Shown here: positions 6,876 through 16,201 of the stretch, piece after piece
Position numbering within the stretch: position 1 is the first letter of the stretch
Layout: the number at the start of each line of letters is the position of its first letter
Source of the DNA: JAQBYK01 sp964499425
GTDB lineage: Bacteria; Patescibacteriota; Gracilibacteria; UBA1369; LOWO2-01-FULL-3
Direction of reading: 5' to 3'
Length of the DNA stretch: 44,200 nt
Assembly (NCBI GenBank): GCA_964499425.1
Contig: CAZCLD010000005.1
Location: 1 to 44,200 of the forward strand
The notes under the pieces: generated by a model
Databases searched by the model: none
Told to the model about the DNA's origin: nothing
Seen by the model: only the letters and a program-made list of their open reading frames with translations
Position numbers and translations under genes: made by a program

Positions 6876-8627
6876 GTACCCTCCAACTTGTAGATCCCAT
6901 AGTTTTTTGTAGAGACTACTTTCTTTGCTAATGAGGTCAGAATGTTGACCTTTTTCTATTATGCGGCCGTTGGCTAGTACGAATATGCGATCGGCGTCCA
7001 TGATTGTTGAAAGTCTGTGAGCAATAATGAATGCAGTCTTATATTTTATCAGATTGTTCAGTGCAGCTTGGATTAGCTTCTCTGATTCACTATCTAGACT
7101 ACTTGTTGCCTCATCGAGAATGAGGATTCTAGCGTTGCTTAGAATCGCTCTGGCAATAGCCACTCTTTGGCGTTGACCTCCTGATAGTTTAATTCCGCGT
7201 TCACCAACATATGTGTCGTACCCCTTGGGGAATTTACTGATAAATTCGTGGCAATGAGCCATTTTTGCTGCAGCAATGACTTCCTTGTTCCTGGCATTTT
7301 TTCGTCCATACCGGATGTTGTCCTTCAATGTTCGATGGAATAGGATTGGATCCTGGGGGACTAATGCTATAGATCTTCTTAAACTATCCTGTGTGATCTT
7401 TGATGTATCCTGGTTGTCTATTAGGATTTGTCCCTTGTTGATGTCAAATAGGCGTAATAGTAATTTGACTATGGTTGATTTCCCTCCTCCCGACGGACCT
7501 ATTAGTGCAATCTTTTCTCCAGATTTTACCTTAAAGGATAGATTTTTGATTATAGATTCGTCGTTTCCGTAGCCAAAACTTACTCTCTTGAATTCTACTT
7601 TACCTCGAATTGCTTTTAGTGGTTTCGCGTCTGGGATGTCTTTTACTTCTGTGTCCGTGTTTAGGATTACCGTCATTTCCTCGCTATCTGCAAGAGCTTC
7701 GTATAATTCACGTAAATTTCGACCGAAATTCCATAATTGGTGAAACATTTCAAAAAGGTATGCTTGAATTAGGAAGAAGTCAGCTGTTTTTAGAGATCCT
7801 TGCCCCCACAATTTGATTGCAACATATAAAATGACAAATTCGAGTAGTATCATGAATGCTGCTTGGGCAGCTTCAATGTGCGAGCTAAAGTCCCAGGCTT
7901 TTTTGGTCTTCTTGTACCAAGTCTTTGTTACTCTTCTGAACCTTGAAACCTCGTGATTGAGGGCTGAGAAGAGTTTTACATTGGTGCTATTTGTAATTGT
8001 ATCTGCCAAAGCGGCGGTGACTTTGCTGTCTTGCTTAGATCGAGGGATATCATATTTTAGCTTGTAGATTGAAAGCCAGTAATTTACAGCAATAAAGATG
8101 ATGGTCCATATAGCCATGATTAGGCCCAGTGATGGATGGAGATATGATAAAACGACTAATATTATCAGTAATTTCATACTCATTGGGATCAAATCCCAAT
8201 ATATTTTGTCAGCGACTCTTTCAAATCCGCGTACAATACGATTAATTTTCTTCACCAGGGCACCTGTGAAATTATTGGTGAAGAACCTGAATGAATGCAT
8301 ATGTAAACGCTCAAAGCATTCATTGTTGATATTTGCCATTACTCCTGGTTGAAAGAAGTGGTTGGTATACTGTGCGAACCGCCAGCTTATCCACTCAACT
8401 CCTTCTACCAGCATGATCCAGAGTAGGGTAGTAATTAGGGCACCTACTATCACTGATTTCTCTTGATTGCTAATCAGAATGTCAAAGAATTCTCTGAACA
8501 GTATTGGCCAAATCATACCTGCAACTGTCCCCAGAGTCAGTGCAAGGGTCATTATCACCAGTAGCAGTTTGAATTGCTTGGCGTGCCTGTAAAAATACTT
8601 GAGTGTTTTCCTTGTGTTGTTCTTCAT
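6870..8627 (-). CDS. ABC transporter, fused permease and ATPase (exporter type)
   Basis: 585 residues. The N-terminal ABC_membrane domain has about six hydrophobic helices (first at about 20-42, WPILFREFFDIL nearby). The C-terminal nucleotide-binding domain has Walker A GPSGGGKST, Q-loop VPQDPILFHRT, signature LSGGQRQRVAIARAIL, Walker B ILILDEATSSLD and H-loop IIAHRLST. This is the half-transporter architecture of MsbA/lipid/peptide exporters, which works as a homo- or heterodimer. Only one half is encoded here, so it may be a homodimer. Substrate unknown. Upstream is a TGgTATAAA extended -10 box about 20 nt before the ATG. Confidence 0.93.
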   Translation of the reverse strand: MKNNTRKTLKYFYRHAKQFKLLLVIMTLALTLGTVAGMIWPILFREFFDILISNQEKSVIVGALITTLLWIMLVEGVEWISWRFAQYTNHFFQPGVMANINNECFERLHMHSFRFFTNNFTGALVKKINRIVRGFERVADKIYWDLIPMSMKLLIILVVLSYLHPSLGLIMAIWTIIFIAVNYWLSIYKLKYDIPRSKQDSKVTAALADTITNSTNVKLFSALNHEVSRFRRVTKTWYKKTKKAWDFSSHIEAAQAAFMILLEFVILYVAIKLWGQGSLKTADFFLIQAYLFEMFHQLWNFGRNLRELYEALADSEEMTVILNTDTEVKDIPDAKPLKAIRGKVEFKRVSFGYGNDESIIKNLSFKVKSGEKIALIGPSGGGKSTIVKLLLRLFDINKGQILIDNQDTSKITQDSLRRSIALVPQDPILFHRTLKDNIRYGRKNARNKEVIAAAKMAHCHEFISKFPKGYDTYVGERGIKLSGGQRQRVAIARAILSNARILILDEATSSLDSESEKLIQAALNNLIKYKTAFIIAHRLSTIMDADRIFVLANGRIIEKGQHSDLISKESSLYKKLWDLQVGGYL

Positions 8628-8814
8628 GATAGTTAATTCGAGCTATGTTTATACCACAATTAGCTTATTCCGTAAAGTCTGTGGTGAATGTGAAGGCCGC
8701 TGGGGACTTAGCTACGTCTGTTTTAAACGGGTTGTCGCAGTCTTTTGTTACATGTTTATCAGTTGAGATGAGAGTTTTCTAGGGGATGCTGATCTTTATA
8801 TCGTTGATATTTTG

Positions 8815-8823
8815 TGGTATGAT
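8815..8823 (+). promoter_or_regulatory. Extended -10 promoter of the 8.8-10.1 kb orphan gene
   Basis: TG-g-TATGAT sits 22 nt before the ATG at 8846, predicting a leader of about 15 nt that lacks a Shine-Dalgarno sequence. In the rest of the 218-bp gap (8628-8845) I see only the ABC gene's -10 region and no ORF or RNA fold I can support. Confidence 0.45.
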
Positions 8824-8845
8824 TGTGTGATTAATCTGAAATTTT

Positions 8846-10111
8846 ATGAATAATTTGCGGGTTCAAAAGAGATTTGAAAGAGATAGGTTTGATCCTGAAA
8901 TGTTACTGGATAATCCTAGGAGGTTTAGGGATTTATCAAATAAGGTGGGAGAGCCTTTGGTTAGATTTGAAAGCGACGAATCCAGATTTCAGGAGCAGTT
9001 TTTAGATCGTTATTTCCGCGTAAATAGAATTGAGGATCCCGATATAATGAGGGCAATTGAGAAAGAAGTACTCGAGGATTTAGTGAGATTACGAGAATTC
9101 GAGCTTAATCCAAGATTAAAGGAGGAGAATAGTGTGGAGTATGAAATCTTGAGGCGTAGAATTTTGAGTGTATTCTCAAAACATGATTCTAGGGGAAACT
9201 TTTCAGAGGAGATTTATTACAACTATGTCGATTCAGCTCGAGATTTGAGAATTTCGAAGGGGATTATTGCATCTGGTAATGCGGATGAGTGGATTGCAAA
9301 AAGAGAGGATCTTGAGGCTCGATTTGAAGATAGGAAAATCTCTTATAGGGAATATCTTAATGAGCGTGATGAAATAAACGATGAAGCGATTGAGGCTTCT
9401 TCAGACGAAGAGTTGAAGCAGGCTTGGAGGGAGTACCAGCAGGATTCAGAGGCACAGGAGTATTTGGTCAGTCAATATGAGGAGCATCAACCAGCTAATG
9501 ATGATGAGAGCGTAGTCAAGGATGAAGAGGCTTTAAATGATGCGTTTACTGATGCAAAAATTGATTCTGGCGATTTTGATCTTGAGGTAAAAGCTGATGG
9601 TAGTGCGATTGTTAAAACTGAGAACGATTTCTCTGTAGAGGTTTTTGTTTATCAGGAGCCAAATGGTGGTTTTGTTTATTATTTAAGGGATGAGTATTTA
9701 GGTGAACCCTTGAGGGTTATGGCTGAGGATTTACTTGATACTCTTGATGATAGACAGCTTGATTCTTATTTGAGTAGTGAACTTGCGCCTTTGGTGAGGG
9801 ATCAAGAGTCACTTTCAGATATTCCAGATGAGGATATCGTAATGGTAGCCAGGAGCCTAGTTGGTGATGGTGAGAGTAGGGGATATAAAATAGATGGTGA
9901 TGATAGGTTAGTTTTAGATAATTTAGTCCAATTGTTGGTGGTTACTGATGAAAAACATCCAGGTTTGGAGAAAAAAGTTGCTTTTCTGAAGAATTTTTTG
10001 ACGAAGGATCAGCGGAAAGATTCTTTAAGAAGGTTTTTAGTTAACTATAATGAGGAAGTGGATGATAGAGGAGAGATTTCAATATCGGACTTGGAGGGGA
10101 TATTAGGGTAA
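8846..10111 (+). CDS. Acidic, helix-rich hypothetical protein
   Basis: 421 residues, not recognised. It is rich in Glu, Asp and Arg with few hydrophobic runs, no signal peptide and no membrane helix, so it is probably a cytosolic, largely helical protein. The first 200 residues have dense charged heptad-like segments (for example around REFELNPRLKEEN). Residues about 250-300 (VKADGSAIVKTENDF, FVYQEPNGGFVYYLRDEYLG) look like a small beta domain. The last 120 return to helices with regularly spaced Leu. It stands alone between two gaps (218 and 180 bp) and has its own promoter. Codon usage looks like that of its neighbours. It could be a lineage-specific structural or scaffolding protein; no function is claimed. 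Confidence 0.7.
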   Translation: MNNLRVQKRFERDRFDPEMLLDNPRRFRDLSNKVGEPLVRFESDESRFQEQFLDRYFRVNRIEDPDIMRAIEKEVLEDLVRLREFELNPRLKEENSVEYEILRRRILSVFSKHDSRGNFSEEIYYNYVDSARDLRISKGIIASGNADEWIAKREDLEARFEDRKISYREYLNERDEINDEAIEASSDEELKQAWREYQQDSEAQEYLVSQYEEHQPANDDESVVKDEEALNDAFTDAKIDSGDFDLEVKADGSAIVKTENDFSVEVFVYQEPNGGFVYYLRDEYLGEPLRVMAEDLLDTLDDRQLDSYLSSELAPLVRDQESLSDIPDEDIVMVARSLVGDGESRGYKIDGDDRLVLDNLVQLLVVTDEKHPGLEKKVAFLKNFLTKDQRKDSLRRFLVNYNEEVDDRGEISISDLEGILG

Positions 10112-10224
10112 CACCCTTTGGTTTGCACAATGTATCTTGTGCGAAGTTTGGTGTGGCTTGTCGGATCTGTCCATAATTTTTCCAATATCGCCTAAAAAAA
10201 CTTTCGATCTAAGCCCCTATTACT

Positions 10225-10255
10225 AAAAAGTCGATGTACAAGTCGTTAATTGTAC
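10225..10255 (-). terminator. Weak terminator candidate downstream of tyrS-recG
   Basis: In the minus direction, GTACAA - 8-nt loop - TTGTAC forms a perfect six-bp stem. After six bases comes a run of five T. The stem is AT-rich and the T-run short, so efficiency is doubtful. The rest of the 180-bp gap also contains another perfect hairpin (GCACAA-tgtatc-TTGTGC, 10125-10142) without a T-run. Confidence 0.3.
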
Positions 10256-10291
10256 TTACTTAATGGTCCATGTTGTATCATTTCGCTGTTT

Positions 10292-12331
10292 TCAATCCTT
10301 GATATGTACTTCTTCCTGATTTTCAATTCTCTCTGCAAGTTCCGGAAAACTTTTTAACAATGGATCCTTTTCTATTAGTCCCTCGGCTGCTTTCCGAGCT
10401 CTCTCAATAGTTTTGGAATCTGTCAAGCTTGCCATCTTGAGATCGGGGATTCCGCTTTGTCGTATTCCATAGATTTCTCCTGGTCCCCGTAATTCAAGGT
10501 CGATTTCGGCCAATTTAAAGCCGCTGGAGTACTTTTCCATGGATTTCATGCGAGTGGTACCCTCCTGCGAGAGATTGCCTGTGAATAAGAAACAATATGA
10601 CTTGTGCTCTCCCCTGCCCACGCGTCCTCTGAATTGATGTAGCTGTGAGAGCCCGAACCTCTCTGATCCTTCGATTAACATGATTGTGGCATTTGCTACG
10701 TCGATACCAACTTCAACTACAGATGTGGAAACTAGTACCTGGATCTTATTATCCTTGAAGTCTTTCATAACCTGGTCTTTTTCTTCTTGTTTGAGTCTTC
10801 CATGGAGTAGGCCAAGTTTTAAATGGGGAAAGATGTGTTCACTTAAAAAAGCATATTCTTTGAGTACCGACTTGACCTCAAGTACATCGGATTCGTCGAT
10901 GAGGGGGCAGATTACAAATGCTTGTCTCCCCTTTTTTACTTGATCCTCTACCCAACGATAGGCTTCTATTCTTTTGCCCTCTGGAACTACGCGAGTCAGA
11001 ATTTCTTGTCTTCCTTTTGGCATTTCATCGATTATTGAAAGATCTTGGTCACCGTAGACTGTGATTGCGAGGGTTCGTGGAATGGGTGTAGCTGTCATAC
11101 TTAAAAGGTGTGGTGATCCGAAGCTTTTGAGCTTATCTCTTTGTTTTACTCCGAAGCGATGTTGTTCATCGATTATTGCGAGTCCCAGATTTTTGAATCC
11201 GATCTTGTCTTGGATTAATGCGTGTGTACCGATAACGATGTCAACTGTTCCGGTTTTCATTTGTCTGATTATGTCTTCCTTTTGGTTTTTGCTTGTACTC
11301 CCTGATATGAATTGGATGTTTAGGCCTGGGAGGACTTTTATGAATGTTTGATAATGCTGTTTTGCAAGAATCTCTGTTGGGGCCATTATTGTTACTTGGT
11401 AGCCGTTTTGAATGGTGTTTAATGCAGCTAGGGCTGCAACGATGGTTTTGCCTGATCCTACGTCTCCCTGGATGAGTCGTGTCATCGGGATGTCTTTTTT
11501 CAAGTCATCTAGGATTTCTTTTAGTACTCTTTCTTGAGCTTTGGTTAACTCGAATGGCAAATCTTTAATCATTTTTTTGAGAATCGCTGATTTAATCTCG
11601 ATTTCTTTGGCTTCTCCCTTTTTTATGTTTTGCCAGTACCACTTTTTTTGAAGAACTTTTAGCTGGAGAAGAAATAATTCATCGAAAGCTAACCTCTCTC
11701 GGGCCTTCATCAGGTTTTCATTATCTTCTGGAAAATGTACATTTTTGATTGCGGTTTTATAGTCGATTAATTTGTGCTCATCTAGGATTTCCTGTGGCAT
11801 GTATTCCTCAAAGAGATCTAGCCATTCATCGACTAGGGGCTTTAGTTTTTCTCGGATCCACTTTGAGGAAAGGCCCTCTGTTTCGTGGTAGGTTGGTACG
11901 ATTCGCCCTGAGTGAATTGATTCTTCGTACTCTTTGATGATTTCGTGTGAAGGGTTTTGGAGAGAAATTTTACCGAATGAGAATTTTGCTTTTCCGCTTA
12001 GGATTATTTCTGATTTTCGAGGAAGCATTCTTACCAAGTGTGGTTGGTTGAACCAGATTACTTGGATTGAGCCTGTATCATCTGTGAATACACCTTTAGT
12101 TATCTTTTTCCCGTGTTTGGTTCTTATGTTGAAGAGATTTGTGAGTGTGCCTTTGATGGTGTTGACCTCGTCTGTGCGAATGTCGATGATTTTGTTGAAC
12201 TGAGTTGTGTCATTGTACGTGCGGGGGAAATACTGCAAAAAATCCCTGACAGTTTTTACTCCGAGGAGCTCAAGTTTGCCTAAGTGTCGGGTAGTTGTTC
12301 TTAGGACTTGGGAGAGATTCTTGTTTAGCAT
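10292..12331 (-). CDS. recG: ATP-dependent DNA helicase RecG
   Basis: 679 residues, normal length. An N-terminal wedge/OB domain (about 40-150, TIKGTLTNLFNIRT...GSIQVIWFNQP) precedes the superfamily 2 helicase core: Walker A GDVGSGKTIVA, motif II as DEQHRFGV, motif III SMTATPIPRTLA, motif V VSTSVVEVGIDV and motif VI QFRGRVGRG. RecG rescues stalled replication forks and branch-migrates Holliday junctions. The start ATG shares one base with the tyrS stop (TAATG), so translation is probably coupled to tyrS. Confidence 0.97.
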   Translation of the reverse strand: MLNKNLSQVLRTTTRHLGKLELLGVKTVRDFLQYFPRTYNDTTQFNKIIDIRTDEVNTIKGTLTNLFNIRTKHGKKITKGVFTDDTGSIQVIWFNQPHLVRMLPRKSEIILSGKAKFSFGKISLQNPSHEIIKEYEESIHSGRIVPTYHETEGLSSKWIREKLKPLVDEWLDLFEEYMPQEILDEHKLIDYKTAIKNVHFPEDNENLMKARERLAFDELFLLQLKVLQKKWYWQNIKKGEAKEIEIKSAILKKMIKDLPFELTKAQERVLKEILDDLKKDIPMTRLIQGDVGSGKTIVAALAALNTIQNGYQVTIMAPTEILAKQHYQTFIKVLPGLNIQFISGSTSKNQKEDIIRQMKTGTVDIVIGTHALIQDKIGFKNLGLAIIDEQHRFGVKQRDKLKSFGSPHLLSMTATPIPRTLAITVYGDQDLSIIDEMPKGRQEILTRVVPEGKRIEAYRWVEDQVKKGRQAFVICPLIDESDVLEVKSVLKEYAFLSEHIFPHLKLGLLHGRLKQEEKDQVMKDFKDNKIQVLVSTSVVEVGIDVANATIMLIEGSERFGLSQLHQFRGRVGRGEHKSYCFLFTGNLSQEGTTRMKSMEKYSSGFKLAEIDLELRGPGEIYGIRQSGIPDLKMASLTDSKTIERARKAAEGLIEKDPLLKSFPELAERIENQEEVHIKD

Positions 12332-13493
12332 TATTTGCCTATGACTTTTAGGAATTTGCGCTTACCTGCTTGTAAAAGTCTTTCTTCTGAAATATCTATT
12401 TCTTCTTCGATTGAGGAAACCTTTTCGCTGTCCAGTTTGACTCCCCCACCCTCAACTAGTCTGCGTGCTTCGCTTTTTGATGATGTCAGCCCTGTTTCGG
12501 CTAGGAGATCAACTATATTNNNNNNNNNNCGATTTCATCAGGGAGACCTTTGTTGGCAAAAATCTCAGTGAACTCTTTTTCGGCTTGATCGGCTGACTTT
12601 GTGTCGTGGTAGAGGGCGACGATTTCTTTTGCTAGACGAACCTTAAGGTTACGTGGGTTTTCACCTTCTTGGAGTGCTTTTTTGACTTCCTCAATTTCCT
12701 CTAGTGAGATGTCAGTTGCTAACTCAAAATAATTTACAATTAAGTCGTCAGGTAGAGACATGGTTTTACCAAACATCTCTTTAGGGCTTTCTGTAACACC
12801 AATATAATTGCCAGTGGTTTTACCCATTTTGTTTTTGCCATCTGTCCCAACCAATAGTGGTACTGTGAGAACACTTTGAGGTTTCATGTCGTATGCTTTT
12901 TGAATTGTGCGCCCTGCAAGTAGATTGAATGTCTGGTCTGTGCCACCTAATTCTAGATCTGTTTTCATTGCCACAGAATCATAACCTTGCATCAGTGGGT
13001 AAAGGAATTCGTGGAGATGGATTTCTTTGTCTTGCTTGATTCTCTCTTGGTACATATCTCTATGTAGCATTTGGTGTACTGTGAAAGTAGAAGCTAGTTT
13101 TACCACATCTGCAAAAGTGAGTTTCCCAAGCCAGTCATTATTCCACATTACTTCCACATTTTTGGTGTCTAAGATTTTTCCTGCTTGCTTAAGGTATTTG
13201 TTGGCGTTTTTCTCTAATTCTTCCTGGGTTTTAGGTTTGCGAGTGCTGAGTTTGTCCGAGGGATCACCGATTTGTCCTGTGAAATTACCGAATAATAATT
13301 GGATGTGATGTCCTGCTTGCTGAAATTCGTGTAATTTTTTGATTACAACCATGTGACCTATGTGGAGATCTGCCCCGGATGGATCGATGCCGAGTTTAAC
13401 TTTTAATTTCTCTCCTTTTTTGAGTTTCGCTTCGAGTTCTTCTCGAACGATAACGTCTATCACTCCCCTGTTTAATAGTATATCTGGATTCAT
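12331..13493 (-). CDS. tyrS: Tyrosyl-tRNA synthetase, interrupted by an assembly gap
   Basis: The N-terminal part (13493 down to the Ns, about 321 residues) has the class I HIGH motif (GADLHIGHM), YPLMQGYDS, the tyrosine-pocket GGTDQTFN and a KMSKS-type loop reading KMGKT. After the gap, the sequence resumes as NIVDLLAETGLTSSKSEARR...GGVKLD, an S4 RNA-binding domain, ending KRKFLKVIGK and TAA at 12331-12333. The two halves are in different frames relative to the ten Ns; the true missing length must be 2 modulo 3, and by comparison with other TyrRS about 20 residues are lost. This is therefore an assembly artefact, not a broken gene. Confidence 0.93.
12520..12529. other. Ten-N assembly gap inside tyrS
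   Basis: Exactly ten Ns, the usual scaffold placeholder for an unknown length. The coding frames on the two sides disagree, and the TyrRS linker between catalytic and S4 domains is too short, so the real gap is larger (likely some 50-75 bp). Confidence 0.95.
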
Positions 13494-13528
13494 GGCATTA
13501 GGTTACTAGATGTATTTAATATTGGCAA
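13494..13528 (-). promoter_or_regulatory. tyrS promoter, leaderless geometry
   Basis: TTGCCA (13523-13528) - 17 nt - TAACCT (13500-13505) - 6 nt - ATG on the minus strand. Optimal -35/-10 spacing supports a real promoter whose start point falls on the start codon. I see no T-box leader, which tyrS genes of Firmicutes often have; there would be no room for one. Confidence 0.55.
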
Positions 13529-13572
13529 TCTCTTGTGTTTTCTCATTTTCTTGAGAAAAAAGGGGCTCTTCT

Positions 13573-13600
13573 TTGACACAGTTTTAAAACGGCCTATAGT
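13573..13600 (+). promoter_or_regulatory. Promoter of the TrmB-like regulator
   Basis: TTGACA (13573-13578) - 16 nt - TATAGT (13595-13600), ten nt before the ATG at 13611. A perfect -35 and near-perfect -10. The 5' UTR would be about three nucleotides. Confidence 0.65.
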
Positions 13601-13610
13601 TTATTCTTCT

Positions 13611-14396
13611 ATGCTTGAAGAATACTTACAAAAAATCGGCTTAAGTGAAAGTGAATCAAGAGTATATATCGAACTTTTAAGAATTGGTCCACAACTCGTG
13701 AGTACGATTGCGAAAAGAGCTGGATTTAATAGAACAACAACTTATTCTGTTCTGAAATCTTTGGAGAAGAAGGGAATTGCCTCATCTTATTCGAGTAGTG
13801 GTGTTAAGTATTTTGTTGCTGGGGATCCAAATTGTCTGGTTGGGTACATAGATCAAAAGTGCAGGAAGTACGACTATTATCGTGCTAGTTTGCTCCCCTT
13901 GATTCCCAAATTTCGTGCAATAAGTAATGATTCTTTATTTCAACGTCCTAAAGTGTCGTATTTTGATGGTGTCGAAGGTGTGAAGAACGTTGTTTATGAC
14001 GCTCTTCAGTCTGATGGAGTTATTTATAGCTATTTTTGCTTGCATCAGTGGTTCAATATTGGTCTTGGTGATTTCCTGTTAAATTATAAGGATTATCGTA
14101 TTGAGGAAAAAGGGATTCCTATTAAGGCTATTGTGCCTGATAGGAAGGAGATTAGGAGTTTTGTTGAGAAAAACTATGAGCCGAGTGATTCTTTAACGGA
14201 AATTATGTATGTCTCTGAGGATGATTCCTTTGGGATGTTTAAGAATGAAATGAATATTTATAATAACAAGGTTTCTATACTTCATTTGGACAAGGGAGAT
14301 GAATATGGTGTTGTGATTGATAGCAATGAAGTTGCTGATATGCAACGTGGGGTTTTTGAGATGGCTTGGAAGGGACTTAGTAAGTCTGTAGAATAG
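13611..14396 (+). CDS. TrmB-like winged-helix transcriptional regulator
   Basis: 261 residues from the ATG at 13611. An upstream ATG at 13533 is rejected because a clear promoter lies between the two and the domain starts at MLEEYLQKIGLSESESRVY. Residues 1-75 form a TrmB-type winged helix: GLSESESRVYIELLRIGPQ, IAKRAGFNRTTTYSVLKSLEKKGI. The C-terminal part (about 110-260) resembles the effector or PLD-like half of these regulators (KVSYFDGVEGVKNVVYDAL). Such proteins usually sense sugars or other metabolites. A second member lies at 25.8 kb. The targets are unknown; the rluD-type gene follows 4 bp downstream. Confidence 0.8.
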   Translation: MLEEYLQKIGLSESESRVYIELLRIGPQLVSTIAKRAGFNRTTTYSVLKSLEKKGIASSYSSSGVKYFVAGDPNCLVGYIDQKCRKYDYYRASLLPLIPKFRAISNDSLFQRPKVSYFDGVEGVKNVVYDALQSDGVIYSYFCLHQWFNIGLGDFLLNYKDYRIEEKGIPIKAIVPDRKEIRSFVEKNYEPSDSLTEIMYVSEDDSFGMFKNEMNIYNNKVSILHLDKGDEYGVVIDSNEVADMQRGVFEMAWKGLSKSVE

Positions 14397-14400
14397 GGGC

Positions 14401-15273
14401 ATGAGGCTCGATAAATATGTTGCGACAAATTACTCGGAGTTATCTCGTTCCAAGATCCAAAAAATGATTAAAGCTGGTGCAGTTTTGGTTAATAGAAAGC
14501 AATCAAAGGCTTCGTATATTTTGAAGGATAAGGATGAGGTTTATGTAAAGGCAATGTCTACTCAATCTTCTTCTCTTAAACCTGAGAAATTTGATCTGAA
14601 GGTTTTGTATGAGGATAAATCTTGTTTGGTGATTGATAAACCTGCAGGAATGGTTGTTCACCCGGGTGAGGGTGGTACTCATATGACTGGAACCGTGGCA
14701 AATGCAATTTCCAGTTTGGTCAAGGGTGCGGGTTTGCGTCCAGGGATTGTGCATCGATTGGATAAGGATACGTCTGGGGCGCTTGTGGTTGCTAAAAATG
14801 ATGAATCCTTGGAGTTTTTGAAGAAGCAATTTCGAGATAGAAAGGTAGGAAAAATATATAAGGTCTTGGTTTTTGGAAAATTGATGCATGAGCAGGGAGT
14901 CATTGATTCCCCTATTGGTCGTAGTTTCAAGGATCGCAAAAAGATGGGGATAGCTGGAGATGGTAGAAAGGCTATTTCAAAATTTAGTGTGAAACAGGTC
15001 TTTGATGGTTTTAGTTTGCTTGAAGTGGAAATCGAAACCGGTCGTACCCATCAGATCAGGGTACACATGGCTGCTATTGGGCACCCAGTCGTTGGTGATC
15101 GTGCTTACGGTGATACTAAAGCAAATAGGATCTTTAAAGAGGAATATGGATTGGAAAGTCAGTTTCTACATGCATGGAAGCTGAAATTCGAGTCTCCAGA
15201 TACAAAAAAATCGGTTAGTGTTCTATCGCAGTTAGCCCCTGATCTAAAAAAAGTGCTTAGTCTTCTTTCTTAG
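14401..15273 (+). CDS. rluD: RluA/RluD-family pseudouridine synthase
   Basis: 290 residues. An N-terminal S4 domain (RLDKYVATNYSELSRSKIQKMI, about 2-60) is followed by the RluA catalytic fold: KPAGMVVHPGEGG, the catalytic-Asp motif GIVHRLDKDTSGALVVAKN, GRTHQIRVHMA and GHPVVGDRAYG. The order and S4 domain fit RluD (23S rRNA pseudouridines in helix 69), though RluC or another specificity is possible. It starts 4 bp after the TrmB-like gene, with a purine-rich AGGGG just before the ATG, so translation may be coupled. Its 3' end overlaps convergent rplU by 17 bp. Confidence 0.9.
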   Translation: MRLDKYVATNYSELSRSKIQKMIKAGAVLVNRKQSKASYILKDKDEVYVKAMSTQSSSLKPEKFDLKVLYEDKSCLVIDKPAGMVVHPGEGGTHMTGTVANAISSLVKGAGLRPGIVHRLDKDTSGALVVAKNDESLEFLKKQFRDRKVGKIYKVLVFGKLMHEQGVIDSPIGRSFKDRKKMGIAGDGRKAISKFSVKQVFDGFSLLEVEIETGRTHQIRVHMAAIGHPVVGDRAYGDTKANRIFKEEYGLESQFLHAWKLKFESPDTKKSVSVLSQLAPDLKKVLSLLS

Positions 15274-15637
15274 TTGGAGTTTTCTTCTTTTCTTTTGGTT
15301 CTTCTTTTTTGGTTGCGGCTTTAGCAGCGCCTACCTTGATATCTGTAATTTCTATAGTTGTAAGTTCTTGTCTGTGGCCTTGAGTTTTTTGATAGCGTTT
15401 CTTTGGCTTCATTTTGAATACTACGATTTTTTCTCCTCTTTTGTGAGAGACTATTTTTGCTGATACAGTTGCTCCAGGAACGTTTGGTGAGCCCACTTTT
15501 GTGTCTTTATCACTTACCAGAAGAACTTTGTCGATTGAAAGGGTGGAGCCTTCCTTTTTATCGATACGCTCGATGTCCAAGGTTTCACCCTTGGCGACCT
15601 TGTATTGTTTTCCTCCTGTTTCAATTATTGCGAACAT
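15257..15637 (-). CDS. rplU: 50S ribosomal protein L21 (bL21) with Lys/Glu tail
   Basis: 126 residues. The core (1-100) is typical: MFAIIETGGKQYKV, a VLLVSD strand, GPxV-like region SPNVPGATVSAKIV, and the rRNA-binding FKMKPKKRYQKTQGHRQ loop. A charged low-complexity tail of about 20 residues (KKEEPKEKKKTPTKKED-like) extends beyond most L21 proteins. In most bacteria rplU is followed by rpmA (L27); no rpmA is visible here. A TATAAT box (15676-15681, minus strand) lies about 38 nt upstream of the ATG, which leaves a short leader, unlike the leaderless neighbours. Confidence 0.97.
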   Translation of the reverse strand: MFAIIETGGKQYKVAKGETLDIERIDKKEGSTLSIDKVLLVSDKDTKVGSPNVPGATVSAKIVSHKRGEKIVVFKMKPKKRYQKTQGHRQELTTIEITDIKVGAAKAATKKEEPKEKKKTPTKKED

Positions 15638-15756
15638 GTATCGAATTAGGTTGCGAGAGTTAATCTAAGGAATTATAACCTTTAGGTCAAGTTTAATTTG
15701 ACATCTGTCAGTATTTTGCTACTATTTGTCCTTATTTTACGTATTTACTCATTAGT

Positions 15757-16191
15757 ATGTCGGGAGGCACGAAACCACATCAGTTAAGGTATTATAGAGA
15801 AATGTTGGACAAGGTAGATACTGCTAGGGTGGAAGTTGGTGGTAGATCTGAAATTCCTAACTTGTTCGATCAAGCTCTTTCAGCAGGTAGGGTTATTAGA
15901 GCGCAAATTATTGCTGCAGCTACTGTTGCACCGGATATGGCTATCGTACGTAGAGGGGAGAGCCTGGAAGGCTCTAGGGCTACTTCGCGTTTTAGAATTC
16001 ATCAATCTCTGCATGAGTTGCTTCTTGAGGTTGAAGTTGGAAATACTGGAGCGGCAGATGCTGCTGAGGCTAAGGCTAGAGAGCTTGGTGAAATCGACGA
16101 AGAATTAATTAGAATTATCAGAACTGCAGCAGACGTTGATTGTGATGTAGGTGTGACGATGGAAAGAGACCATTACGGTGATCATTCTTAA
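15757..16191 (+). CDS. Hypothetical protein
   Basis: 144 residues, not recognised. Predicted soluble and mostly helical, with an Ala/Glu-rich second half (AADAAEAKARELGEIDEELI). No signal peptide, membrane helix or known motif. It lies in a two-gene plus-strand pair (with 16202-16684) inserted between rplU and pth, which face the other way. The gap to the next gene is 10 bp, so the two are probably co-transcribed and may act together. AT-rich TATTTA/TTTACT sequences 7-9 nt before the ATG could be a -10. Confidence 0.6.
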   Translation: MSGGTKPHQLRYYREMLDKVDTARVEVGGRSEIPNLFDQALSAGRVIRAQIIAAATVAPDMAIVRRGESLEGSRATSRFRIHQSLHELLLEVEVGNTGAADAAEAKARELGEIDEELIRIIRTAADVDCDVGVTMERDHYGDHS

Positions 16192-16201
16192 CTCAATAAC
16201 T

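Noticed and set aside
10125..10142. Perfect hairpin GCACAA-tgtatc-TTGTGC after the orphan gene as a terminator
   Set aside because: No T-run follows on either strand; it may be structural or accidental.
13494..13610. T-box leader for tyrS
   Set aside because: The tyrS promoter lies immediately before the ATG, so there is no leader RNA.
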